Notes under the pieces: generated by a model
What the model saw: the letters and a program-made list of their open reading frames with translations, nothing else
Told to the model about the DNA's origin: nothing
Database searches by the model: none
Position numbers and translations under genes: made by a program
Shown: positions 55,531 through 63,103 of the stretch, piece by piece
Position numbering within the stretch: position 1 is the stretch's first letter
Layout: every line of letters begins with the position of its first letter
Assembly: GCA_937911505.1 (NCBI GenBank)
Contig: CALEMF010000014.1
Span: 124,001-188,000 of the forward strand
DNA length: 64,000 nucleotides
Source: an uncultured Cytophagales bacterium
GTDB lineage: Bacteria; Bacteroidota; Bacteroidia; Cytophagales; Thermonemataceae
Direction of reading: 5' to 3'

Positions 55531-55604
55531 TGGAGGATAACGGATTCGAACCGATGACCTCTTCGCTGCCAGCGAAGCGCTCTAGCCAACTGAGCTAATC
55601 CCCC
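55531..55604 (-). tRNA. tRNA-Ala (anticodon GGC)
   Basis: 74 bases. The acceptor stem is GGGGGAT/ATCCTCC with one G-T pair, and the discriminator base is A; CCA is not encoded. The D arm includes TAGCTCAGTTGG, the anticodon stem CTTCG/CGAAG encloses loop CTGGCAG (anticodon GGC), and the T arm contains GGTTCGAATCC. A near-consensus promoter lies just upstream on the minus strand. Confidence 0.97.
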
Positions 55605-55613
55605 ATGGGGTAA

Positions 55614-55646
55614 CAAATATATTAAAAGGATTCGATATTATCAAAA
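55614..55646 (-). promoter_or_regulatory. Bacteroidota-type promoter of tRNA-Ala
   Basis: Minus strand: TTTTG (55646-55642), a 20-base spacer, then TATATTTG (55621-55614), 9 bases before the tRNA. Both boxes and spacing agree with the primary sigma consensus of Bacteroidota (TTTG, about 19-21 bases, TAnnTTTG). Confidence 0.85.
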
Positions 55647-55785
55647 CACTGATAGCTCCTTTATTGCCACCATCTGACGCCCCTCTCACTAGATATTACT
55701 ATAACCAAAAAACAATTCTTAGGTACACCAGCTTATCTAGGTATCCACATAAATTATTTTTTAAACGATTAATAATCTCAAATTT

Positions 55786-56289
55786 ATGAAAAGATTTTTT
55801 TTACTTTTATTAGGCGTGTGCCTCTTAAACGCAGGTCAAGCACAGAATAATAAGGCTTCTCTAGAGAAAATAAAACAAACGCTTCAATCTTTGAACTATA
55901 AGTTCCAAGAAAAATCCGTAGACAGTGAAGGATTGCTTGAGGTGTCTGTAAAATACGAAGCAGCTACCAATACCAACGACTCTAACATTCCCGTTATAGT
56001 TCGTGTCAACTCTTACAACGATTTAGAGATTCTAGATGTCTCTGTACTTGCCAAGAAGATTTCTCTTGAAAGCAATGCTGCTGGTGCTACGCAATACGAT
56101 GAGTTAGCTAGCTTTTTAGCAGCTAATACTTCTTATAAAATCGGTGCTTTACAGACAGTTCCTAATACAGTTGGAAAAGGAAAAGATGTCAATTTAGTGT
56201 ATGCTGTAAAAATACCTTTTACGGCAGAAAAAGCTATGGTAGAACAACTCATGAAATTAATGGTGCAGGTAGCTACCGATTTTGACTAA
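55786..56289 (+). CDS. Small exported protein of unknown function
   Basis: 167 residues with a signal peptide (MKRFFLLLLGVCLLNAGQA, cleavage before QNNKAS). The mature part is mixed alpha/beta, with LKSL-type helices early and NSYNDLEILDVSVLAKK in the middle. I do not recognise a family. It is a single gene between the tRNA and a bidirectional-looking terminator, so probably has its own promoter. Confidence 0.65.
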   Translation: MKRFFLLLLGVCLLNAGQAQNNKASLEKIKQTLQSLNYKFQEKSVDSEGLLEVSVKYEAATNTNDSNIPVIVRVNSYNDLEILDVSVLAKKISLESNAAGATQYDELASFLAANTSYKIGALQTVPNTVGKGKDVNLVYAVKIPFTAEKAMVEQLMKLMVQVATDFD

Positions 56290-56330
56290 GTTTAATGGCA
56301 TTCAATACGAAGTCTATTTACTTACAAAAC

Positions 56331-56376
56331 AAAGCCTCATTTCTGTTACGACAAAAAATGAGGCTTTTACTTTATA
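56331..56376. terminator. Terminator between convergent genes
   Basis: Perfect 12-base arms AAAGCCTCATTT (56331-56342) and AAATGAGGCTTT (56356-56367) with a 13-base loop. T-rich sequence flanks both sides, so it could stop transcription from both directions. Confidence 0.85.
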
Positions 56377-57061
56377 GAATATCTTGCAGCTCACTAAGGC
56401 AACTTATTTCGTAAGCAGTCGTCTCTTCATGCACTTCTCTTGAAGGGTTAAAGTAGACTGCCTCCATAGCTATGTTGGTTGCACCACGTATGTCGGTTGC
56501 TAAATTATCCCCTATCATAAGGCAATCGACTGGATCAGCAGCTAACTTTTCTAACAAGTACTCAAAAATCCTTTTATCAGGTTTTTTACAAGCAGCATCG
56601 CAGGAAGTCACCACTTCCTCAAAAAAGTGTAAAATACCACTCTCCCGTAGTTTCACCTGTTGTATATCTGAGAAGCCATTGGTAATAATATGCAAAGGAT
56701 ACCTAGGTTGTAAATATTGTAAAATGGCTAGCGCATGAGGAATGAGATAAGGTTTTGCAGGACAACGCTCGCTGTACTGTTGGCTTATCTGTGAAGGTAC
56801 TTGCACCTTAGAAAGCCCCATTCTTTCAAATACTTGCCCAAAACGTATCTCTCTCAACATCTGTTGAGAAATTTCTCCATAGTTATAGCGTTTCCAGAGT
56901 TCTCCGTTTACTTGTAAATAGGTTTCGACAAACTGTGTTGGTGTAACGTCGAAATGGGCTAATCCATATTCAGTAAAAAGCTCTAGAAGTGTCTCTGTAG
57001 CACTTTTGTTAAAATCCCAAAGGGTATGATCTAAATCAAAAATAATATGTTGATACTTCAT
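56372..57061 (-). CDS. YjjG-family HAD nucleotidase
   Basis: 229 residues. HAD motifs: FDLDHTLWDF (I), IITNGFSDIQQ (II), the Lys region KKPDKRIFEYLL (III) and MIGDNLATDIRGA (IV). The long cap and WKRYNYGEISQQ fit YjjG-like pyrimidine nucleotidases, which dephosphorylate non-canonical nucleotides. It overlaps the ArsR-type gene by 4 bases, suggesting co-transcription. Confidence 0.88.
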   Translation of the reverse strand: MKYQHIIFDLDHTLWDFNKSATETLLELFTEYGLAHFDVTPTQFVETYLQVNGELWKRYNYGEISQQMLREIRFGQVFERMGLSKVQVPSQISQQYSERCPAKPYLIPHALAILQYLQPRYPLHIITNGFSDIQQVKLRESGILHFFEEVVTSCDAACKKPDKRIFEYLLEKLAADPVDCLMIGDNLATDIRGATNIAMEAVYFNPSREVHEETTAYEISCLSELQDIL

Positions 57062-57468
57062 AGAAGATTATCGGTAGCGTGGGTAAATTTCTGCCATTTA
57101 CGAGCATCTATTTTACAAACAGCCAACTCACGATTGGAGTGTAAAATACGATACACTTCTTGGTCTTTTTGCAAAGTAACATCTTTTCCTAAATATTGTA
57201 AAAGTCGCTGTACAATATCACTTACTTCTTCTTTAATTTCATAAAAAGTCCATTGGTCTAACTTTTTAGTTTGTAGTAGACCTGCATTTTTAAGATAAAT
57301 TAAATGCCTAGACGTTTTGGTTTGTGTAAAATCTAGCACTAGCTCTAGATCAGAAGTACACATTTGCTGATTTTGGTATAAAAGATGTATAATTCTTGCT
57401 CTAGAGGTATCACTAAAACACTTAAATATGTTGATCCCTACAGGTAGTGAGAAATGTTTAAGTCGCAT
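57058..57468 (-). CDS. ArsR-type helix-turn-helix regulator
   Basis: 136 residues. The winged helix is of the ArsR type: INIFKCFSDTSRARIIHLLY, then TSDLELVLDFTQTKTSRHLI (recognition helix) and YLKNAGLLQTKK. The metal-box position reads MCTSDL: the first Cys of the classical ELCxCDL motif is kept and the second is Ser, so metal sensing is doubtful. It is translationally coupled (4-base overlap) with the HAD phosphatase gene. Confidence 0.85.
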   Translation of the reverse strand: MRLKHFSLPVGINIFKCFSDTSRARIIHLLYQNQQMCTSDLELVLDFTQTKTSRHLIYLKNAGLLQTKKLDQWTFYEIKEEVSDIVQRLLQYLGKDVTLQKDQEVYRILHSNRELAVCKIDARKWQKFTHATDNLL

Positions 57469-57568
57469 AATCCTCGAACTTTTCTTTTCGTAAGGAACAG
57501 TTTTTCAGCAGAGAAGGTTAAATCATTGTTGGAAAATGCTTAAATTGCACTGCACAGATTAATCGTTT

Positions 57569-58222
57569 ATGAAGACATACCTTACTATTCTATCGGTTGT
57601 TGTATTCCTTTGTAATAGCCACTTGCTATTAGCACAGGGTGATGTAGAGCCTATGATTCTAACTGGCTTTTTAATAGATGCTGAGACCGAATCTCCTATG
57701 CCCTATGCTAACGTACTTATCCCTAGAGCAGGCGTAGGTACTTCTGCCAATCACGAAGGACAGTTCAGGATGCGTGTATTTGCAGGTGATAGCTTAGTTA
57801 TTTCTTCTGTAGGCTACAGAACCTCCTTTTACATTATTCCTGAGGATAAAGTAGAGTCTTACACGGTGATTATTCCTGTCAATCAGTCTGTAGAGATGCT
57901 TGCCCCTGTGGAGGTCTTTCCTTACCCTACGGAACAGTCTTTCAAAGAGGCATTCTTAGCACTTAATACAGAAGATGAGCGTACCGCCAACTTGAAAAAG
58001 AATTTAGATGCACGTAATCTTGCCAAGATGGGCTTTGAACTAGGCATGGACGGTTCATTGAACTATCGTAATACGATGAATCAGCAATCAGATGCGCTTC
58101 ATAGTCGTAATTCTGTGCGTAGTACGCAATTCCTCAATCCTTTTGCTTGGGCTAAGTTCATCAAGTCCATCAAAAATGGTGACCTTAAGAAAGGGAAGTA
58201 TAAAGATTACATGAAAGAATAA
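57569..58222 (+). CDS. Exported carboxypeptidase-regulatory-like protein
   Basis: 217 residues with a signal peptide (LTILSVVVFLCNSHLLLA). One CarboxypepD-regulatory-like beta domain follows (GFLIDAETESPMPYANVLIP), then a helical, charged C-terminal part (EAFLALNTEDERTANLKK). Such domains often sit at the N-terminus of TonB-dependent receptors, but here the barrel is missing. Substrate and partner unknown. It ends 1 base before the stop of the amidohydrolase on the other strand. Confidence 0.78.
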   Translation: MKTYLTILSVVVFLCNSHLLLAQGDVEPMILTGFLIDAETESPMPYANVLIPRAGVGTSANHEGQFRMRVFAGDSLVISSVGYRTSFYIIPEDKVESYTVIIPVNQSVEMLAPVEVFPYPTEQSFKEAFLALNTEDERTANLKKNLDARNLAKMGFELGMDGSLNYRNTMNQQSDALHSRNSVRSTQFLNPFAWAKFIKSIKNGDLKKGKYKDYMKE

Positions 58223-58223
58223 C

Positions 58224-59630
58224 CTAGTAGCGTATCAGTCTACCTCGCTTTGCTAAAAGCTTTTTATCTTTATAAACCACCTCTCCGTTTAAAATAACTG
58301 CTTCTATTCCCTTAGAAAATTGATTTGGATTCGCTACAGTAGCTACTGCATCAATTTCTTTAGGATCAAAAATGGTAATATCTGCCTTATTGCCTGTAGC
58401 GATACTTCCTCGATCGTTCAGGGCGGGCCGCATTAAGTTACTAGGGAGTGTAGTAATTTTTGTTAATATTTGTGCCATGGTCAGACCAATCTTCTGACCG
58501 TGTTGAATAAAAGTGGCAAAGCAGCCTGCACCTCTTGGATGATTATTAGCAACGGGCTCTTTTTCAATACCTCCATCAGAGGCAACCATACAGAAGTCTG
58601 TCTTTAAAGCCAAATCAACTGTCTTATCAAGTGGCATCGTGCCTGGTGGTACCGCTACTAGCAGCCCTTGTCTTGTACGATAACGCCGGAAAGAAGCCTC
58701 TGTAAGTTTTTCACCAGTACCCACTACAGCTAAGTCTTTGTAAGTAATCTTGAATCGCTCTTGCCAACCTGGATCAAAACGCTTTGAAGCCAAATAGGTA
58801 GCCCAGTAACTGTAAGGATATACACAGGCCGTAATATCCAGCTTTTCTTCTCTAGCGCGTTCAATCATCGCTAAGGCTTCGGCCATATGATAGGTACCTC
58901 CTGTAGAGTGTAAATGTGCGATGTGTACTCTTACACCTGTATCTTTTGCTAACTGAATGGCCTCTTGTACGCCTTTTAACTCTGTATTTTCTGCTGAATA
59001 CCGTAAGTGTAGAGAAAGCGGGCGATTGTACTTGCAAGCTAGTTTTGCGTACCCTAGCATCTCACTGTAAGGAGTAGGCTGGTACTCGATACTATGGCAA
59101 ACACCTAAGGCGCCCTCATCCAAGCATTTTTCTACTTGTCGGAAGCGACCCGCCAATGTATTTTGCTGAAAACGCACAAGCATCACAAATACGCCTCCTC
59201 CATAATTTACATAATGAGGACGAGCACCAAAATATTGGTGCCATCCTTGGGTATCAGCCATACAACCGTGCATCTGCAGTACTGTGGTGAGTCCATCACC
59301 CAGCTTGTATTTTTCAAAAGTCAGATAAGTTTGTTTAGGGTTACTTGCGTTATCAGCTAGAATATCTATAAAGCCCGGGCTGACCACCTTTCCTGTAGCA
59401 TCTAAAATTTGCTTCCCCGTAATGGCTTCTTTACTAAGTACGATACGATTTTTTTGGGTAATGCCTACATTAACCGACCGAAGACTCCCCTTAGTGAATA
59501 CACTACCATTCTGAATGACTATCTTATAGTCGTCCGCTGGATTGGAGGCTAACAAGGAAGGTTGCAATGAAGTAGCTACCCCCATAACACTCAAGCGCTT
59601 GATCGCCTCCCTGCGAGAAATATGCTCCAT
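58224..59630 (-). CDS. Tat-type amidohydrolase with altered metal site
   Basis: 468 residues. The N-terminus MEHISRREAIKRLSVMGVA has the twin-arginine SRR-x-x-x-K pattern and a hydrophobic stretch, so Tat export is likely. The fold is that of D-aminoacylase/dihydroorotase relatives: PGFID is present, but the following His-x-His is Leu-Ala-Asp. The Cys of GLTTVLQMHGC, His of SLHLRYSA, His of VHIAHLHS and Asp of VASDGGIE are kept. A one-metal enzyme or a changed reaction is possible. Confidence 0.82.
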   Translation of the reverse strand: MEHISRREAIKRLSVMGVATSLQPSLLASNPADDYKIVIQNGSVFTKGSLRSVNVGITQKNRIVLSKEAITGKQILDATGKVVSPGFIDILADNASNPKQTYLTFEKYKLGDGLTTVLQMHGCMADTQGWHQYFGARPHYVNYGGGVFVMLVRFQQNTLAGRFRQVEKCLDEGALGVCHSIEYQPTPYSEMLGYAKLACKYNRPLSLHLRYSAENTELKGVQEAIQLAKDTGVRVHIAHLHSTGGTYHMAEALAMIERAREEKLDITACVYPYSYWATYLASKRFDPGWQERFKITYKDLAVVGTGEKLTEASFRRYRTRQGLLVAVPPGTMPLDKTVDLALKTDFCMVASDGGIEKEPVANNHPRGAGCFATFIQHGQKIGLTMAQILTKITTLPSNLMRPALNDRGSIATGNKADITIFDPKEIDAVATVANPNQFSKGIEAVILNGEVVYKDKKLLAKRGRLIRY

Positions 59631-59773
59631 ATATACTTCCTTTAGATTAAAGAAGTAAATTAATAAATAATTTGAAGAAATAACCTTTAATGAGAGGAAG
59701 CACTTAGTGATTACATAAAGTTTTCAGAGGCTCTTTTTCTCTTAACTCACTTAAAGGCATTAAAATACCCTTC

Positions 59774-61867
59774 TCAACTTAGTACATTGTAAGTAGCCCA
59801 AGCTGCTACATAAGCAAGTACTGTCATATATACAAACTGTAGAATAGGATACTTCCAAGACTTGGTCTCCTTCTGGACGACGGCCAGTGTACTCATACAT
59901 TGCATCGCAAAAGCGTAGAAGATGAGTAAAGAAGCGCCTAGTGCTAATGTATACATAGGCTCCCCCGTAACAGGGTCTTTAGCGCGTGCTAAATGTTGTG
60001 TGACTGTGAGCTCATCTTCTGAGCCAATACTATAAATGGTTGCCATTGTCCCTACAAAAACTTCGCGCGCTGCAAAGGACGTGATAAGCGCTATACCTAT
60101 ACGCCAATCATAGCCTAAAGGTGCTACAACAGGTTCTATCACACGACCTAGGTGTCCTGCATAGGATTGTTCTAATTGTACAGACGCAATTTTATTCGCT
60201 AGTTCATCTGTCGAAAGTGAAGGATTGTCTTTTTTTACTTCATCAGCAATCTGCGTTCTTGAACCATCTGGACTATAATAAGCTAATATCCAAAGCACTA
60301 CAGAAATAAGCACAATGATTTTACCTGCTTCCCAGACAAAGGTTTTCGACTTTTCGTACATCGTCATTCCCACGTTTTTCCATCGCGGTATACGATAGTT
60401 GGGTAACTCCATAATGAAATAGCTTTTACCCTTAGCCTTTACAATAAATTTGAAGACAAATGCTACAATAAGCGCCATTGCTAAACCCAACAAGTATAGC
60501 CCCATAAGCACTAATCCTCTTAAGTCAAAAATACCTGCTATTTGTTGTTTAGGAATTACAAGTCCAATAATTACAGTGTAAATAGGAAGTCGTGCTGAAC
60601 AACTCATAAGAGGGGTCACCATGATGGTAATAAAGCGTTCTTTCCAATTGTCTATATTACGTGCAGACATAATCGCTGGAATAGCACAAGCTATCCCAGA
60701 GATAAGAGGAACTACACTTCTTCCATTTAAGCCAAACTTTTGCATGAGCTTATCCATCAGTAGCATGACTCGCGTCATATAGCCCGTCTCCTCAAGGATA
60801 GCAATGATCCCAAATAAAATGGCTATCTGAGGCACAAATACCACTACTCCCCCTATGCCTGCTAAGATACCGTCTGTAAATAAATCTGTAAGTGGTGTAT
60901 CAGGGAGTTGTTCATTTAGACTCGTGCCAACCCATGCAAACAGTTGTTCTATCCATTGAATAGGGTAATCGGCAATAGTATAAATCGCCTGAAACATCAA
61001 AAATAAGATGGAGAAAAAGATTAAATACCCCCCTACTGGATGGAGAAAAAGTATATCTAACTCTTTATTCAACACTACTTCACTACCATCGCCTTCCTTC
61101 TTTTTAATACTATTAGTAGTAATTTCATTAATGAGTTCGTATCGCTGAACTGTTTCTTTTGATTGTGCAGGTAAGCTCTTAAATCCGTGTTGTAAACTAA
61201 GGCGCTCTAAGCTGTTCTTATTCTCTTCCGATAGAAATGATAGTTTCTCGAAGTGGTGTATTAAGAGTAAAGCCCAGTAAGTATTTTTCAATTTGTATTT
61301 CTCTTGCACCTCTTTCAAGAGAGCAGGCGTTACATCATCAGAAGACCAAAGCGATTGGGTAGGGCGATGGTCTTTGGGTGAGGTGAGTTGTTGCTCTAAG
61401 GTAGCTAATCCTTCCTCCGTGCGGGCGTTAGTAAATACAATGGTTGTATTGAAAGCTTTCTCAAGTACCTCTTTATCAAAGTGAAGCCCTGCTTTTTTAG
61501 CAGCATCGATCAGGTTAAAGACCAATATAGTAGGAATGCCCAAGTCGTGTAATTGGGTAAAAAGAAGCAGATTTCTCTTGAGATTAGAAGCATCTACTAC
61601 TACTACGAGTAAATCAGGGTGCTCAGGATGCTCTTTATCTAAAAGTACTTCCAATACAACCTCTTCTTCTAGAGATTTGGGATATAAGCTATAGGTGCCA
61701 GGAAGGTCTGTAATACTAACTTTTTGCTGGTTAGGTAGGTGACAAGTACCCACTTTTTTCTCTATGGTGACTCCAGGGAAATTACCCACCTTTTGGTTCA
61801 TACCGGTTAGGTAATTAAATATAGAAGTCTTGCCCGCATTAGGGTTTCCCAAAAGCGCTACTTTCAT
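59774..61867 (-). CDS. feoB: Ferrous iron transporter FeoB
   Basis: 697 residues. The N-terminal G-protein has GNPNAGKTS (G1, residues 7-15), the switch VTIEKKVG, DLPGTYSL (G3) and VFNLID (G4). The C-terminal part has the two Gate regions with many membrane segments, including GISGIACAIPAIMSARN-like and a second SFAAREVFVG block. It imports Fe2+ across the inner membrane. feoA lies 38 bases upstream on the same strand. Confidence 0.96.
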   Translation of the reverse strand: MKVALLGNPNAGKTSIFNYLTGMNQKVGNFPGVTIEKKVGTCHLPNQQKVSITDLPGTYSLYPKSLEEEVVLEVLLDKEHPEHPDLLVVVVDASNLKRNLLLFTQLHDLGIPTILVFNLIDAAKKAGLHFDKEVLEKAFNTTIVFTNARTEEGLATLEQQLTSPKDHRPTQSLWSSDDVTPALLKEVQEKYKLKNTYWALLLIHHFEKLSFLSEENKNSLERLSLQHGFKSLPAQSKETVQRYELINEITTNSIKKKEGDGSEVVLNKELDILFLHPVGGYLIFFSILFLMFQAIYTIADYPIQWIEQLFAWVGTSLNEQLPDTPLTDLFTDGILAGIGGVVVFVPQIAILFGIIAILEETGYMTRVMLLMDKLMQKFGLNGRSVVPLISGIACAIPAIMSARNIDNWKERFITIMVTPLMSCSARLPIYTVIIGLVIPKQQIAGIFDLRGLVLMGLYLLGLAMALIVAFVFKFIVKAKGKSYFIMELPNYRIPRWKNVGMTMYEKSKTFVWEAGKIIVLISVVLWILAYYSPDGSRTQIADEVKKDNPSLSTDELANKIASVQLEQSYAGHLGRVIEPVVAPLGYDWRIGIALITSFAAREVFVGTMATIYSIGSEDELTVTQHLARAKDPVTGEPMYTLALGASLLIFYAFAMQCMSTLAVVQKETKSWKYPILQFVYMTVLAYVAAWATYNVLS

Positions 61868-61905
61868 GTGGTCATATCGTTAAGCTTGAGAAATAAAGAG
61901 AGGCC

Positions 61906-62130
61906 TTATTGAACCAAGACAGTATGGGCTTCTCGGCGTCGCAGAGAGAGCTGATAATCTGCTACACGAATACAGATAGGGTCACCAAAAGGCGCTTTTT
62001 GCGTTACTTCTACTTCTGCATTAGGCAGACAGCCCATTTCTAGTAGTTTTAGAGAAATTTCTTCATTTTGAAATTCCTTAATGGTTCCTTTTTCTCCTAC
62101 TTGTAAATCCGCTATGCTTTTTATATACAT
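61906..62130 (-). CDS. feoA: FeoA-type protein
   Basis: 74 residues, an SH3-like fold: ADLQVGEKGTIKEF, LLEMGCLPNAEVEV and DPICIRVADYQLSLRRREA are typical. It assists FeoB. No Fur-like repeat was found upstream; a weak candidate is the minus-strand TAACTTAC at 62167-62160 with TTTTG 20 bases before it. Confidence 0.93.
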   Translation of the reverse strand: MYIKSIADLQVGEKGTIKEFQNEEISLKLLEMGCLPNAEVEVTQKAPFGDPICIRVADYQLSLRRREAHTVLVQ

Positions 62131-62277
62131 CTTTATTTAGACTCGTTTTAAATAGAATGGTAAGTTAGCCTATAAACCTAAATTTTACAAAAGGTGTTTC
62201 TCAAAAAGCAGATATATTTTCGTTCAGTGTTCGTTATTTTACTTACTTTTCTGAAATTAGCCTAAACAAATACTGCC

Positions 62278-62991
62278 TTGAAAGACCTTACACAATTTTA
62301 TAAAGTATTGCAGCAACAGCAATCCACCTTTAGTTCTGTTCTGCCTTTTAGCTTGCGCGATGAGGACATAATGGTAATTGACCTATCTGTGAATAAGGAT
62401 AACCCACTCGCTGAAATTGATTTGCAAGATACTGCTTTACTTACTGGTTTGTTATTTCAACAATTACAAGCCGCTAACGCACGAGCGGCTGTAGGCGGTT
62501 ATTTGGAGCACCGCACTATTTATGCACGTAGTCAAAACTTTGATAATGAGGGAGAGCCTAGGCGTATACATTTAGGCATTGATGTGTGGACAAAAGCTCA
62601 CACTCCTGTTATAGCACCTCTACCCGCTACAATACATAGTTTTCAAAACAATGCTGGTTTTGGTAACTACGGTCCTACCATTATTCTTGAGCATCATATC
62701 GCTCCTTATACTTTTTATACGCTTTATGGTCATTTATCAATGGCTTCGCTCGAAGGAAAAATAGAGGGGACTACCATTGCACAAGGCGAGGCATTTGCCA
62801 CTATAGGCAACTACCCAGAAAATGGCGACTGGCCGCCTCACCTCCATTTTCAGTTAATTACAGACCTTCTGGGGCAAAAGGGTGACTTTATAGGAGTTTG
62901 TGCTGTTTCGCAAGTAGCCTATTACCAGAAGATTTGCCCCGATCCCAATTTGATTCTCGGAATCCCTCAGCTTCCTATAAATTTGCCTTGA
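62278..62991 (+). CDS. M23-family metallopeptidase-like protein without signal peptide
   Basis: 237 residues from a TTG start. The zinc ligands of LytM-type M23 peptidases are all present: HLGID (His and Asp), YGHLS and the HLHF pair. A GFGNYGPTIILEH strand fits the domain. There is no signal peptide or lipoprotein box, which is unusual for a peptidoglycan hydrolase. Similar M23 domains occur in fusions with aminoglycoside phosphotransferases and aminotransferases, so a cytosolic substrate is possible. The first 80 residues are an unassigned N-terminal part. Confidence 0.8.
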   Translation: MKDLTQFYKVLQQQQSTFSSVLPFSLRDEDIMVIDLSVNKDNPLAEIDLQDTALLTGLLFQQLQAANARAAVGGYLEHRTIYARSQNFDNEGEPRRIHLGIDVWTKAHTPVIAPLPATIHSFQNNAGFGNYGPTIILEHHIAPYTFYTLYGHLSMASLEGKIEGTTIAQGEAFATIGNYPENGDWPPHLHFQLITDLLGQKGDFIGVCAVSQVAYYQKICPDPNLILGIPQLPINLP

Positions 62992-63103
62992 GAATTTCAC
63001 TCGTTTTTAAAATATCCGTATATTTAGGCTAAATGTGCCAATAAAATTTGCGCACCTTACTAAGCGCTAGCTGATAATCAACTAAATACAAATATCTAAC
63101 TGT

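Noticed and set aside
62131-62277. Search for a Fur box before feoA
   Set aside because: No GATAATGATAATCATTATC-like repeat was seen; only a weak promoter-like pair.
17782-63068. Similarity of TTTACTAAGTGCT (17787) and CTTACTAAGCGCT (63056) as a repeat family
   Set aside because: Short, only partly palindromic at the second site, and no further copies were noticed; chance is likely.
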